9,792 nucleotides of DNA, from the NCBI GenBank assembly GCA_002376965.1, contig DFOV01000268.1:1-9792 (forward strand), given 5' to 3'. Within the stretch, counting starts at the first letter, position 1; the number at the start of each line of letters is the position of its first letter. The position numbers and the translations under genes were made by a program. Shown here piece after piece: positions 1 to 6,607 of the stretch. This DNA comes from Gammaproteobacteria bacterium UBA3532 (lineage in GTDB: Bacteria; Pseudomonadota; Gammaproteobacteria; Enterobacterales; UBA3532). The notes under the pieces were generated by a model. It did no database searches. It worked only from the letters and a program-made list of their open reading frames with translations, and was not told where the DNA came from.

Positions 1-597
1 TTCCGCGTCATCGCTGCCGCCTTTAGCTGCTTTGATAGTGACAACGGCCAAGTCGTGGTCATCACCTTTCGCCAAGTCGGTTGCCTTAACGCCCTCTGGT
101 AAAGCAATATCGGTGATGTGCAAGGTATCGCCAGCATCAAGGGAACCTAGATCAAGCTCAACAAACTCTGGAAGGTTTGATGGAAGACATTCTATTTCCA
201 GTTCAGTAATCAAGTGAGATAGTTTACCACCTGCTTTAACGCCTGGTGCTGAAGCCTCATTCAAGAAGTGGATTGGAACAGCTGTAGAAATAGTGTGGCT
301 TTCGTCAACGCGCAGCAAATCAAGATGCAGGATCTTGGGCTTGAAAGGGTGGCGTTGTACATCTTTAAGAATCGCCTTTTGAACCTCACCGCCAACAGTG
401 ATATTCAAAATGTGAGAATAGAATGCTTCGTTCTCAAGTGCGTGTAAAACCGCATCATGATCTAAAGATAAAGAAGCGGCTTCTTTTTCACCACCATAAA
501 TGACTGCTGGAATTTTACCTTCGCGACGAAGGCGGCGGCTCGCACCTTTCCCTTCATCAGAACGAGATTCAGCAGTTAAGTCAAATGTAACACTCAT
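1..597 (-). CDS. rplY: 50S ribosomal protein L25/Ctc, long (TL5-type) form; C-terminus cut by window edge
   Basis: This is a 5S rRNA-binding protein of the large ribosomal subunit. The open frame runs without a stop for 199 codons from ATG at 597 to the first base, so only the very end is missing (family members are usually about 190–220 residues). The N-terminus (MSVTFDLTAESRSDEGKGAS) and the signature DVQRHPFKPKILHLDLLRVD near residues 79–98 identify the L25 domain. The rest (residues about 100–199, with LPEFVELDLGSLDAGDTLHI) is the beta-rich C-terminal domain found in Ctc/TL5 proteins and absent from the short 94-residue E. coli L25. The tail ends in acidic and small residues (GGSDDAE). 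GGAG lies 7 nt before the ATG, which supports this start. It lies downstream of prs in the same direction, as in Pseudomonas, where pth follows. An intrinsic terminator sits just before the gene. Confidence 0.95.
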   Translation of the reverse strand, partial: MSVTFDLTAESRSDEGKGASRRLRREGKIPAVIYGGEKEAASLSLDHDAVLHALENEAFYSHILNITVGGEVQKAILKDVQRHPFKPKILHLDLLRVDESHTISTAVPIHFLNEASAPGVKAGGKLSHLITELEIECLPSNLPEFVELDLGSLDAGDTLHITDIALPEGVKATDLAKGDDHDLAVVTIKAAKGGSDDAE

Positions 598-622
598 GAT
601 ATTGCTCCAGTGTAGTATAGAT

Positions 623-655
623 AAAAAAACACCGGATTCGCGACCAAATCCGGTG
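623..655 (-). terminator. Rho-independent terminator between prs and rplY
   Basis: On the minus strand a perfect 9-bp stem (CACCGGATT, 655–647, paired with AATCCGGTG, 638–630) closes an 8-nt loop and is followed directly by seven T residues (629–623). It lies about 70 bp after the prs stop and ends 25 nt before the rplY ATG. It should end the prs transcript. Because so little room remains, it is also likely to be part of any rplY leader, unless rplY has a very short-leader promoter. Confidence 0.9.
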
Positions 656-725
656 ATTGCTCTCTTTCAATAAGAGTCAATTCGATACTCCGCCGGTTTC
701 ACGACAGAGTTATAGCTATTGCGCT

Positions 726-1673
726 TTAATCAAGCAGCATGCTGCTGATCGATTCCTCGTTGCTGACTCGACGAATTGCTTCACCCAATAGACGAGAAAG
801 TGATAGCTGAAGTATTTTATCGCAAGCCTCAGCTTCAGCGCGAAGCGGGATCGTATCCGTTACTACCAATTTGTCAAGTACGGAGTTTTCGATATTTTCA
901 ACCGCTTTACCAGAAAGCACGGGATGCGTGGCATAGGCCGTGACTGTGCGGGCGCCGTTGGCTTTCAATGCCGCCGCCGCTTTACACAGGGTTCCAGCAG
1001 TATCCACTATGTCATCAACCAATACACAGTCCCGGTTTTCAACGTCGCCAATGATATGCATGATTTGGGCAACGTTGGCTTTGGGGCGACGTTTATCAAT
1101 AATGGCCAGATCCGCATCATTTAGGCGTTTGGCAAAAGCGCGTGCTCGGACAACGCCGCCAACATCCGGCGAGACAACGATAAGATCGTCGAATTTCTGT
1201 TGAATAACATGATCGAGAAGGACGGGAGTGCCGTAGACATTATCTACTGGCATGTCGAAAAAACCTTGGATCTGATCTGCGTGTAAGTCGACGGTAAGTA
1301 GTCGATCGACACCGACAGTTGCTAGCATGTCTGCTACAACTTTTGCTGTAATGGGTACACGGGCCGAACGAACACGGCGATCTTGTCTAGCGTAGCCAAA
1401 GTAGGGAACAACCGCTGTAATACGGCCTGCTGATGCACGGCGCAGTGCATCGGCCATTACAATCAGTTCCATAATATGGTCATTGGTCGGTGCACAGGTT
1501 GACTGAATAACGAAAACGTCTTTACCACGCACATTTTGCATGATCTCGACATTGATTTCGCCATCGCTAAACTGGCCTACGTGTGCTTCACCAAGGGGGA
1601 GGTCAAGTCGCTGAGCTATTCGGGAAGCTAGTTCTGGAATTGCATTGCCAGAGAATAGGAGCATGTCCGACAT
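726..1673 (-). CDS. prs: Ribose-phosphate pyrophosphokinase (PRPP synthetase)
   Basis: The enzyme makes 5-phosphoribosyl 1-pyrophosphate from ribose 5-phosphate and ATP in the cytosol, feeding purine, pyrimidine, NAD, histidine and tryptophan synthesis. The 315-residue length equals that of E. coli Prs. Visible motifs are the catalytic flexible loop ([18 protein letters not shown], residues 91–108), the metal-binding [12 protein letters not shown] (128–139), [15 protein letters not shown] (168–182) and the PRPP-binding DDIVDTAGT (220–228). The start is ATG at 1673, chosen over an in-frame Met three codons later because AGGAAG (1686–1681) is 7 nt upstream. The gene follows tRNA-Gln by 42 bp with no terminator between them, so it may share the tRNA promoter as well as the upstream operon. 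An intrinsic terminator follows. Confidence 0.98.
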   Translation of the reverse strand: MSDMLLFSGNAIPELASRIAQRLDLPLGEAHVGQFSDGEINVEIMQNVRGKDVFVIQSTCAPTNDHIMELIVMADALRRASAGRITAVVPYFGYARQDRRVRSARVPITAKVVADMLATVGVDRLLTVDLHADQIQGFFDMPVDNVYGTPVLLDHVIQQKFDDLIVVSPDVGGVVRARAFAKRLNDADLAIIDKRRPKANVAQIMHIIGDVENRDCVLVDDIVDTAGTLCKAAAALKANGARTVTAYATHPVLSGKAVENIENSVLDKLVVTDTIPLRAEAEACDKILQLSLSRLLGEAIRRVSNEESISSMLLD

Positions 1674-1715
1674 GTCGTCACTTCCTGAAAATCATGGATG
1701 TTTGGTAGAGAAAGA

Positions 1716-1790
1716 TGGCTGGGCTGCAAGGATTCGAACCTTGGAATGCAGGGATCAAAACCCTGTGCCTTACCGCTTGGCGACAGCCCA
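1716..1790 (-). tRNA. tRNA-Gln (anticodon UUG), CCA encoded
   Basis: Read on the minus strand this is a complete 75-nt cloverleaf. The acceptor stem is TGGGCTG (1790–1784) with CAGCCCA (1726–1720), then discriminator G and encoded CCA (1718–1716). The anticodon stem is CAGGG/CCCTG with loop TTTTGAT, giving anticodon TTG. The T arm carries the GGTTCGAATCC pattern. The U1–A72 pair and G73 are known identity features of glutamine tRNAs recognised by GlnRS in gammaproteobacteria. It lies between ispE (25 bp away) and prs (42 bp away), a placement shared with Pseudomonas. A primary transcript covering the neighbours would have to be cut by RNase P and 3' nucleases to release it. Confidence 0.97.
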
Positions 1791-1803
1791 TTTGTCGGCG
1801 CTA

Positions 1804-1832
1804 ATTATGCCTGTTTCATTTTAGAAAGTCTA
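1804..1832 (-). promoter_or_regulatory. Candidate sigma-70 promoter for tRNA-Gln (and prs)
   Basis: On the minus strand TAGACT (1832–1827, 4/6 to TTGACA) is separated by 17 bp from CATAAT (1809–1804, 5/6 to TATAAT). The expected start, near 1796–1795, is only about 5 nt before the tRNA 5' end. The stretch between the -10 box and the start is GC-rich (tagcgcc), as in stringently controlled stable-RNA promoters. The -35 box lies in the last codons of ispE and the spacer contains its stop codon. This is seen by eye only; no start-site data. Confidence 0.45.
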
Positions 1833-2661
1833 CAGTTTGTGATAAATTTTTTCCTTTTGTTACAAAAGCTTGACATTGGTCTGGCTTTGCGTCAAAAGCG
1901 TGCAATGCATCGGCTTCAGACTCAAAAGGAGCAAATATCGCACTGCCGGTTCCTGTCATTCTTGCTGGCGCGAATTGGTTCAACCAATTCAATAAGTTAT
2001 CCACTTGTGGATAGCGCCTTCGAGCAACAGGTTCGCAGTCATTTCTGCAGTCCTCGAAAAATGTGGTGTGCATTTTCCTTAAAGGGCTATCCCTTGTCAA
2101 GCTTTTATCTGTAAATATTTCAGGAGTTGCAATTTTTACATCAGGAACAGCTACCAGGTAATATGGCTCTGGAGGGGATATTGTGGTTAATTTCTCGCCA
2201 ATACCTTCTGCCCATGCGGCGTGCCCTTGGACAAACACTGGAATATCAGCACCTAGTTTGACGCCTATCTCACATAGCTGTTGCAGGGATAAATGGCATT
2301 GCCAATATTTATTCAGGGCTAAGAGCGTGGTGGCTGCATCTGAGCTGCCGCCACCGAGACCTGCTCCATCTGGAATGCGCTTTTTGATAGCTATGTGGCA
2401 GCCTTGAGCAATGGTGCTGTGCTGTTTTAGTGTCGATGCAGCGCGGTATACCAGATTTTGTTCCATGGTTACTCCACTCAGGTCGCCTTCAACCTGAAGC
2501 GTGTCCGCTGGGCTGAAGGTTAGCTCATCGGCCAGGGTCAGAAATTGGAATGCCGTTTGTAACAGGTGGTAGCCATCTGCTCGTTGTCCCACTATATGCA
2601 AGAAAAGGTTTATTTTGGCGGGGGCGGGCCAGGTTTGTTTTCGCCAAGTTTGATTAGTCAT
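1816..2661 (-). CDS. ispE: 4-diphosphocytidyl-2-C-methyl-D-erythritol kinase
   Basis: This GHMP-family kinase phosphorylates the 2-hydroxyl of CDP-methylerythritol with ATP, a middle step of the cytosolic MEP pathway to isopentenyl diphosphate. The 281 residues match the family (E. coli 283). Visible motifs are PAPAKINLFLHIVGQRADGYH (12–32, with Lys16), the glycine-rich ATP loop PDGAGLGGGSSDAA (97–110), catalytic Asp139 in LGADIPVF, and the C-terminal GHMP motif MTGTGSAIFA (235–244). The ATG at 2661 lies inside the last codons of lolB (8-bp overlap), which suggests translational coupling. GGA is 6 nt upstream. After the stop come 25 bp and then tRNA-Gln; the tail probably also carries that tRNA's promoter. 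Confidence 0.97.
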   Translation of the reverse strand: MTNQTWRKQTWPAPAKINLFLHIVGQRADGYHLLQTAFQFLTLADELTFSPADTLQVEGDLSGVTMEQNLVYRAASTLKQHSTIAQGCHIAIKKRIPDGAGLGGGSSDAATTLLALNKYWQCHLSLQQLCEIGVKLGADIPVFVQGHAAWAEGIGEKLTTISPPEPYYLVAVPDVKIATPEIFTDKSLTRDSPLRKMHTTFFEDCRNDCEPVARRRYPQVDNLLNWLNQFAPARMTGTGSAIFAPFESEADALHAFDAKPDQCQAFVTKGKNLSQTVDFLK

Positions 2662-3277
2662 GAAAAGTCCATTCGCTGATGGCTAAGCGTATTTGTGTGT
2701 CTGGGCCAGTAATGCGTAGTTTTTTGGGAAGCATTCGCCCTTGTTGTTGGCTATAAGCCAAGTAATCAATTTGCCATTGTTCGTAGTGGAGTGATCTAAG
2801 TTGCTGCAGCTCATCCAGTTCAAGTTTGGCGCCTGGTGTAGGGATGCCTTGGATCCACATGGGCATTTGATCGACGGGAAGGTGCCACCCTGTATGTTGA
2901 TATAGCAGGTTGTCTGCCTTTAAAGCGATATACTCTCCGTGGTCTTTCAACCAGAGATGGGCTTGATTTTGTTGTTGTTCAAGTTTTACTTGGGTGCGCC
3001 CTAGCGGATCGAGCAGCAGGAGCTTAAAGTGCGCTCCAGACTGATGCCACTTTACCCTGGCAGTGGTACTTTCGTTACCAGCGCGGATGGCGATCTTCCC
3101 GGATATGTCCCAAGACAGAGCGGTACTGTCCGCTTTGGGTTTCACTGGAATTGGCTGGCATCCAGACAATACATTGAGTGTGGCTAAGCATGCTCCATAT
3201 ATTAGGATGACTTTAACTGCCGCAAAGCATTGCGCAATCCAGGATGGTTGGGATTGATTTTTAAAGCTTGTTCCCAT
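2654..3277 (-). CDS. lolB: Outer-membrane lipoprotein receptor LolB
   Basis: LolB takes lipoproteins from periplasmic LolA and inserts them into the inner leaflet of the outer membrane. The lipobox is NVLSGC, followed by Gln at +2 (not Asp), consistent with outer-membrane sorting. Family-like segments are WDISGKIAIR, KLLLLDPLGRTQVKLEQ and the later MWIQGIPTPG. The Leu in DPLG aligns by eye with mature Leu68 of E. coli LolB, the protruding loop residue needed for membrane insertion. The start is uncertain: ATG at 3277 gives 207 residues (the E. coli length) with a long 39-residue signal peptide; in-frame GTG at 3313 would add 12. No ATG, GTG or TTG lies between the upstream gene's stop and the hydrophobic core, so overlap with the TPR gene (3202–3277) is unavoidable unless a rare codon such as ATT (3238) is used. 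Confidence 0.88.
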   Translation of the reverse strand: MGTSFKNQSQPSWIAQCFAAVKVILIYGACLATLNVLSGCQPIPVKPKADSTALSWDISGKIAIRAGNESTTARVKWHQSGAHFKLLLLDPLGRTQVKLEQQQNQAHLWLKDHGEYIALKADNLLYQHTGWHLPVDQMPMWIQGIPTPGAKLELDELQQLRSLHYEQWQIDYLAYSQQQGRMLPKKLRITGPDTQIRLAISEWTFHD

Positions 3278-5136
3278 AACTGTTGTGCATCCTCTTTGTG
3301 TCCTAACTTCCACAGCACCTCACCCCAATGTAAAGCAATCTCGCCATCTCCAGACAATCGGTAAGCTGTTTCTAGGTAATCGTTGGCTAATTCTAGCTCG
3401 CCGAGACGGTAATGGAGCCAGCCTTTGCTGTCAACTATTGCTGGATCACCTGGCTTGATTTCAAGTGCTTTGTGAATGTAGTCTCTTGCTTCCTCTAACC
3501 GTTGACGGCGTTCGACCAAAGAGTAGCCGTAAGCATTTAATGCTGAGCTGTGATTGGGAACCAAGTCGAGAATGTACTGAAATTCCTGGTCAACAATAGC
3601 GTGCTCACCAGCAAATTCCGCTGCAAGGGCTTTGCTATAGCGTAACTCCAAATTATTGGGCTCACGAGCGATTAAGCTATCGTAGATCGTGGCTAACGAT
3701 GCAAATGGGCCAGGCTGGGTAATAACATGCGAGCAGTAGTTGAGGAGTGAATAGTAGGCTTCGGGGGCGAACTTGTTTTTGAGTGCTGTTAGTGATGATA
3801 CAACCTGCTGCTGCGTGTCGTAGGCTGCCATCGTTTCAAAGTACAGAACCCATAGCGGGAGGTCATTTTCCGAGTAATCCAGACCATCTCGCATGGTTTG
3901 GAGTGCCCGTGCTGGTTGATGGTGGGCGACGAGCAATTCTGCCTGTTTGCTTAAACTGTAAAGCCGTGCAGCGGGAAAATCGCGACGGTGTTTCTCTAAA
4001 AGCGAAATCGCACCTTCTAGGTTGTTTTGTTCTGACAAGCATAAGGCTTTGGCATAAATTGCCTGCCAATGATATTGCCCGCTGTCTACATTATTCAGGT
4101 AGCGTGTAGCGTTTTCGCACTGATGTTGCTCCTGTAATATTTTGCCCAAAAAATAGTTGGCATCATTACTCAGCCTTTTATGCTGGGTGAGTTCTTTAAA
4201 TACAGGTAGCGCGTCTGTTGTGTGGCCACTATAGAAAGCTGCTTTGGCAAAAAGGTAGTCGAGTCCTGCCACTTCAGGGTTGTTGTTCACCGCCAACCTG
4301 GCATAGCCAAACGCTAGTTCATAGGTGTGTAGGTCTATCCACATATTGAGCATGAAACTCATTAGATCGATATGATGAGGAAGGCGTTGGTGCACCGATA
4401 CGAAAAATTCATCCAAGGCTTTAAGTTGTCCTTGTTTGTGATGAATCCATGCCTTCAATTTGATAATGGTGTCATTATCAGGTATCGCTAAATAGGCCTT
4501 TTCAATAGCGGTTTGTGCCTGCGTGAGTTTGTCTTCATCATAGAGAACCGCCGCGTGAAGCAGCTGAATGCGCGGCTCCTGTGGTAGCCTGGTGGCCATC
4601 ATTTCGACTACCTGATGGAGCGCTAAAACCGGCGCGTTTTTTTGTAAATAGACTAGTAATTGAAACGATGTATTTGCACTTAAGGGAGGTTCACTTTGTT
4701 GGTAGCGTTCAAGCCAGAGGTTAGCTGCTTCGTCTAACTCATTCAGTGCTAAGTGGGCATGGAGTGCAGAGCGAAACGCCGTATGATTGCTTGGGTGTTG
4801 TTGAATCCAGTAATAACTAGACTCTTTGATTTTTTCGTAGTCACTAAGTTGATTGGCCAGCGACAGCACTCGAGCGTGAATAAGTGGTGACTCACTGGAT
4901 TGACTGAGACGATAATAGTAATCGAGGGCCGATGCTTTGTCATCGCGGTAGTAAGCCAGGTTGGCCAGAATGAGCTGTCCAATAGGGTGCTCTACCTTAT
5001 GAGGCGCTAGGGAGGGCGCAACCTCGATTTGCTCATCGCTAGCCGCAGGGGCGGTGGAGCGAGTTGCGCATCCACTGATCAGTAGGCTGGTAAAAACGAA
5101 TAAGGCAAACAGCTTCTTACAGTGGGTTCTTTTCAT
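3202..5136 (-). CDS. TPR-repeat outer-membrane lipoprotein, LbcA-like (CtpA protease partner)
   Basis: This is a 644-residue secreted lipoprotein with many tetratricopeptide repeats. The signal peptide is MKRTHCKKLFALFVFTSLLISGC with lipobox Cys23 and Ala at +2, predicting outer-membrane location. Helical repeats fill most of the rest; the clearest TPR units are C-terminal, for example ALNAYGYSLVERRQRLEEAR, DSKGWLHYRLGELELANDYL and LHWGEVLWKLGHKEDAQQLW. The start at 5136 is chosen over upstream in-frame Met codons because GGGAG (5146–5142) is 5 nt before it and the signal peptide begins there. In Pseudomonas aeruginosa the gene at this position between hemA and lolB is PA4667 (LbcA), which holds the carboxyl-terminal protease CtpA to degrade cell-wall hydrolases. 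Orthology rests on position, lipobox and repeats, so the function is inferred. ctpA is not in this window. Confidence 0.85.
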   Translation of the reverse strand: MKRTHCKKLFALFVFTSLLISGCATRSTAPAASDEQIEVAPSLAPHKVEHPIGQLILANLAYYRDDKASALDYYYRLSQSSESPLIHARVLSLANQLSDYEKIKESSYYWIQQHPSNHTAFRSALHAHLALNELDEAANLWLERYQQSEPPLSANTSFQLLVYLQKNAPVLALHQVVEMMATRLPQEPRIQLLHAAVLYDEDKLTQAQTAIEKAYLAIPDNDTIIKLKAWIHHKQGQLKALDEFFVSVHQRLPHHIDLMSFMLNMWIDLHTYELAFGYARLAVNNNPEVAGLDYLFAKAAFYSGHTTDALPVFKELTQHKRLSNDANYFLGKILQEQHQCENATRYLNNVDSGQYHWQAIYAKALCLSEQNNLEGAISLLEKHRRDFPAARLYSLSKQAELLVAHHQPARALQTMRDGLDYSENDLPLWVLYFETMAAYDTQQQVVSSLTALKNKFAPEAYYSLLNYCSHVITQPGPFASLATIYDSLIAREPNNLELRYSKALAAEFAGEHAIVDQEFQYILDLVPNHSSALNAYGYSLVERRQRLEEARDYIHKALEIKPGDPAIVDSKGWLHYRLGELELANDYLETAYRLSGDGEIALHWGEVLWKLGHKEDAQQLWEQALKINPNHPGLRNALRQLKSS

Positions 5137-5344
5137 GTTAACTCCCGAGGCAACCTTATTTTGAGCCTCCATGATTAAGTTTGGTTCAAATTTCTGTTGT
5201 TGCAAAGGTAGATTGCTCGACGATTTGTAAGGGATGCGTATGGACTTTAGGCGAATTATTTGCCGAATTCCTTTCGGCGGGTTTGTGTTTAGGTCGGTTT
5301 TTAAGGAAAATAGCCGACTTGCATAAAGTGAGTGGTCAGGCAGA
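5137..5344. promoter_or_regulatory. Divergent control region between the LbcA-like gene and hemA
   Basis: This 208-bp spacer should hold the promoters of both arms. I found no sigma-70 pair on either strand good enough to name. The ribosome-binding site for the leftward gene is clear (GGGAG, 5146–5142). On the hemA side there are two small hairpins: GCCGAA/TTCGGC (5262–5267 with 5273–5278) and AGGTCGG/CCGACTT (5291–5297 with 5314–5320, including one G-U pair). Their arms can also pair with each other, for example TCGGC (5274–5278) with GCCGA (5313–5317). The hemA site has only a weak AGG (5338–5340) before the GTG. Confidence 0.5.
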
Positions 5345-6598
5345 GTGGAAATTTTTGTTTTAGGGGTAAATCATCAAACAGCGCCGGTAACGATCCGTGA
5401 GCGTGTTGCTGTGCCCGAACATCTGCTGCCACAAGCTCTACACAAATTGATTGAAACCAGCGTAGTCAATGAAGGGCTAATATTATCGACCTGCAACCGC
5501 ACCGAGATTTACTATACCGCAGAAAGTGACGCGCAAAACGGATTGGTTGGATGGCTTGACCAGTTCAATCAACTTGAGCCGGGTACTCTCCAGCCATACT
5601 TATACCACCACGAGGGGGATGACGCGATATTGCATTTGCTGCGCGTTGCCTGCGGGCTGGATTCCATGGTGCTGGGCGAACCACAGATACTAGGGCAGCT
5701 GAAACGCGCCTTCGCCTTGGCTCGTGAAGCGGATGCGCTGGATGTTTGTTTGACTCGGTTGTTGCAACATAGCTTTTCTGTCGCCAAAAAAGTACGGACG
5801 GACACGGATATTGGGCAAAATGCGGTTTCAGTCGCTTTTGCTGCCGTTTCACTGGCCAGGCAGCTATTTTCTTCTTTTAGTTCTAAAACGGTTTTGCTGG
5901 TTGGAGCAGGGGAGACCATAGAACTGGTTGCTACGCATATGGTGCAAAATCGTGTTGGTGACGTCTTAGTTGCTAACAGAACCTTGGCCAGGGCAGAAGC
6001 CTTAGGTGAGCAATTTAACGGAAAGCCCTATACTCTGGAAGCTTTGCCAGAGCTGGTTCCGCTGGCCGATATAATTATCTCTTCTACCGCTAGCCCTCTT
6101 CCTGTCATTGGTAAAGGCATGGTTGAGCGCGCGCTGAAAATTCGTAAGCATCGACCGATTTTAATCATCGATCTGGCAGTTCCGCGTGATATTGAGCCGC
6201 AAGTGGTAGAATTAGATGATGCCTTTCTCTATTCAGTCGATGATTTACAGCAGATTATTCAGCAGAATATGAAGCAGCGAGAGCAGGCTGCAGAAGATGC
6301 TGAGGCTATTGTTCGGGCTTATGTATCCGAATTTAAGGAGTGGTTGAATCAGCGCAGTTCGGCGACATTGATCAGAGCATTGCGCGAGCAGATGGACGAT
6401 TACAAAGAAGAAGTACTGGTTAAGGCGACCAAAAAGTTAGAGAATGGCGCAAACCCACAAGAGGTGGCGCAGTTTATAGCTCATACCTTAACACAAAAGT
6501 TTTTACACTATCCGACAATGAAAATACGTCAAGCCACAACCAATGCCGATCAGGCATTGCTGAATGCGGCAGAACATTTATTCGGAATGAACGATTAA
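5345..6598 (+). CDS. hemA: Glutamyl-tRNA reductase
   Basis: The enzyme reduces glutamyl-tRNA(Glu) to glutamate-1-semialdehyde with NADPH, the first committed step of C5-pathway tetrapyrrole (heme) synthesis. The 417 residues match the family (E. coli 418). The N-terminal MEIFVLGVNHQTAP is the typical start, and it forces a GTG initiation codon at 5345. Catalytic Cys50 lies in LSTCNRTEIYY. The conserved LGEPQILGQ is at 110–118, the nucleotide-binding VLLVGAGE at 183–190, and the C-terminal helical dimerisation domain occupies about 310–417. It is divergent from the lolB arm and 9 bp upstream of prfA, so it probably leads the hemA–prfA–prmC–moeB operon. The GTG start and weak ribosome-binding site suggest modest translation. 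In enterobacteria heme also controls HemA stability; nothing here tests that. Confidence 0.98.
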   Translation: MEIFVLGVNHQTAPVTIRERVAVPEHLLPQALHKLIETSVVNEGLILSTCNRTEIYYTAESDAQNGLVGWLDQFNQLEPGTLQPYLYHHEGDDAILHLLRVACGLDSMVLGEPQILGQLKRAFALAREADALDVCLTRLLQHSFSVAKKVRTDTDIGQNAVSVAFAAVSLARQLFSSFSSKTVLLVGAGETIELVATHMVQNRVGDVLVANRTLARAEALGEQFNGKPYTLEALPELVPLADIIISSTASPLPVIGKGMVERALKIRKHRPILIIDLAVPRDIEPQVVELDDAFLYSVDDLQQIIQQNMKQREQAAEDAEAIVRAYVSEFKEWLNQRSSATLIRALREQMDDYKEEVLVKATKKLENGANPQEVAQFIAHTLTQKFLHYPTMKIRQATTNADQALLNAAEHLFGMND

Positions 6599-6607
6599 CA
6601 GGCATTC

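Noticed and set aside
614..619. TATACT (minus strand) as a -10 box for rplY
   Set aside because: A start 6–7 nt downstream would fall at or inside the GGAG site, and there is no -35 box at 16–18 bp.
675..680. TTGACT (minus strand) as a -35 box for rplY
   Set aside because: The hexamer 17 bp downstream is ATCACC, within the terminator stem, and is not a credible -10 box.
1698..2114. Open plus-strand frame of 138 codons opposite tRNA-Gln and ispE
   Set aside because: It reads through the complement of a tRNA and of a well-conserved kinase gene, has no recognisable motif and lacks a good ribosome-binding site.
5283..5311. TTGTGT–17 bp–GAAAAT as a hemA promoter
   Set aside because: Only 3/6 and 4/6 matches to consensus; such pairs are expected by chance in a 200-bp AT-rich spacer.
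5181..5363. Short plus-strand frame of 60 codons crossing the hemA start
   Set aside because: It runs in another frame over the hemA GTG and has no family resemblance; a leader peptide is not excluded but nothing supports one.
5565..5919. Two open minus-strand frames opposite hemA (95 and 116 codons)
   Set aside because: They are antisense to the conserved core of hemA, overlap each other and have compositions expected of complementary-strand frames.
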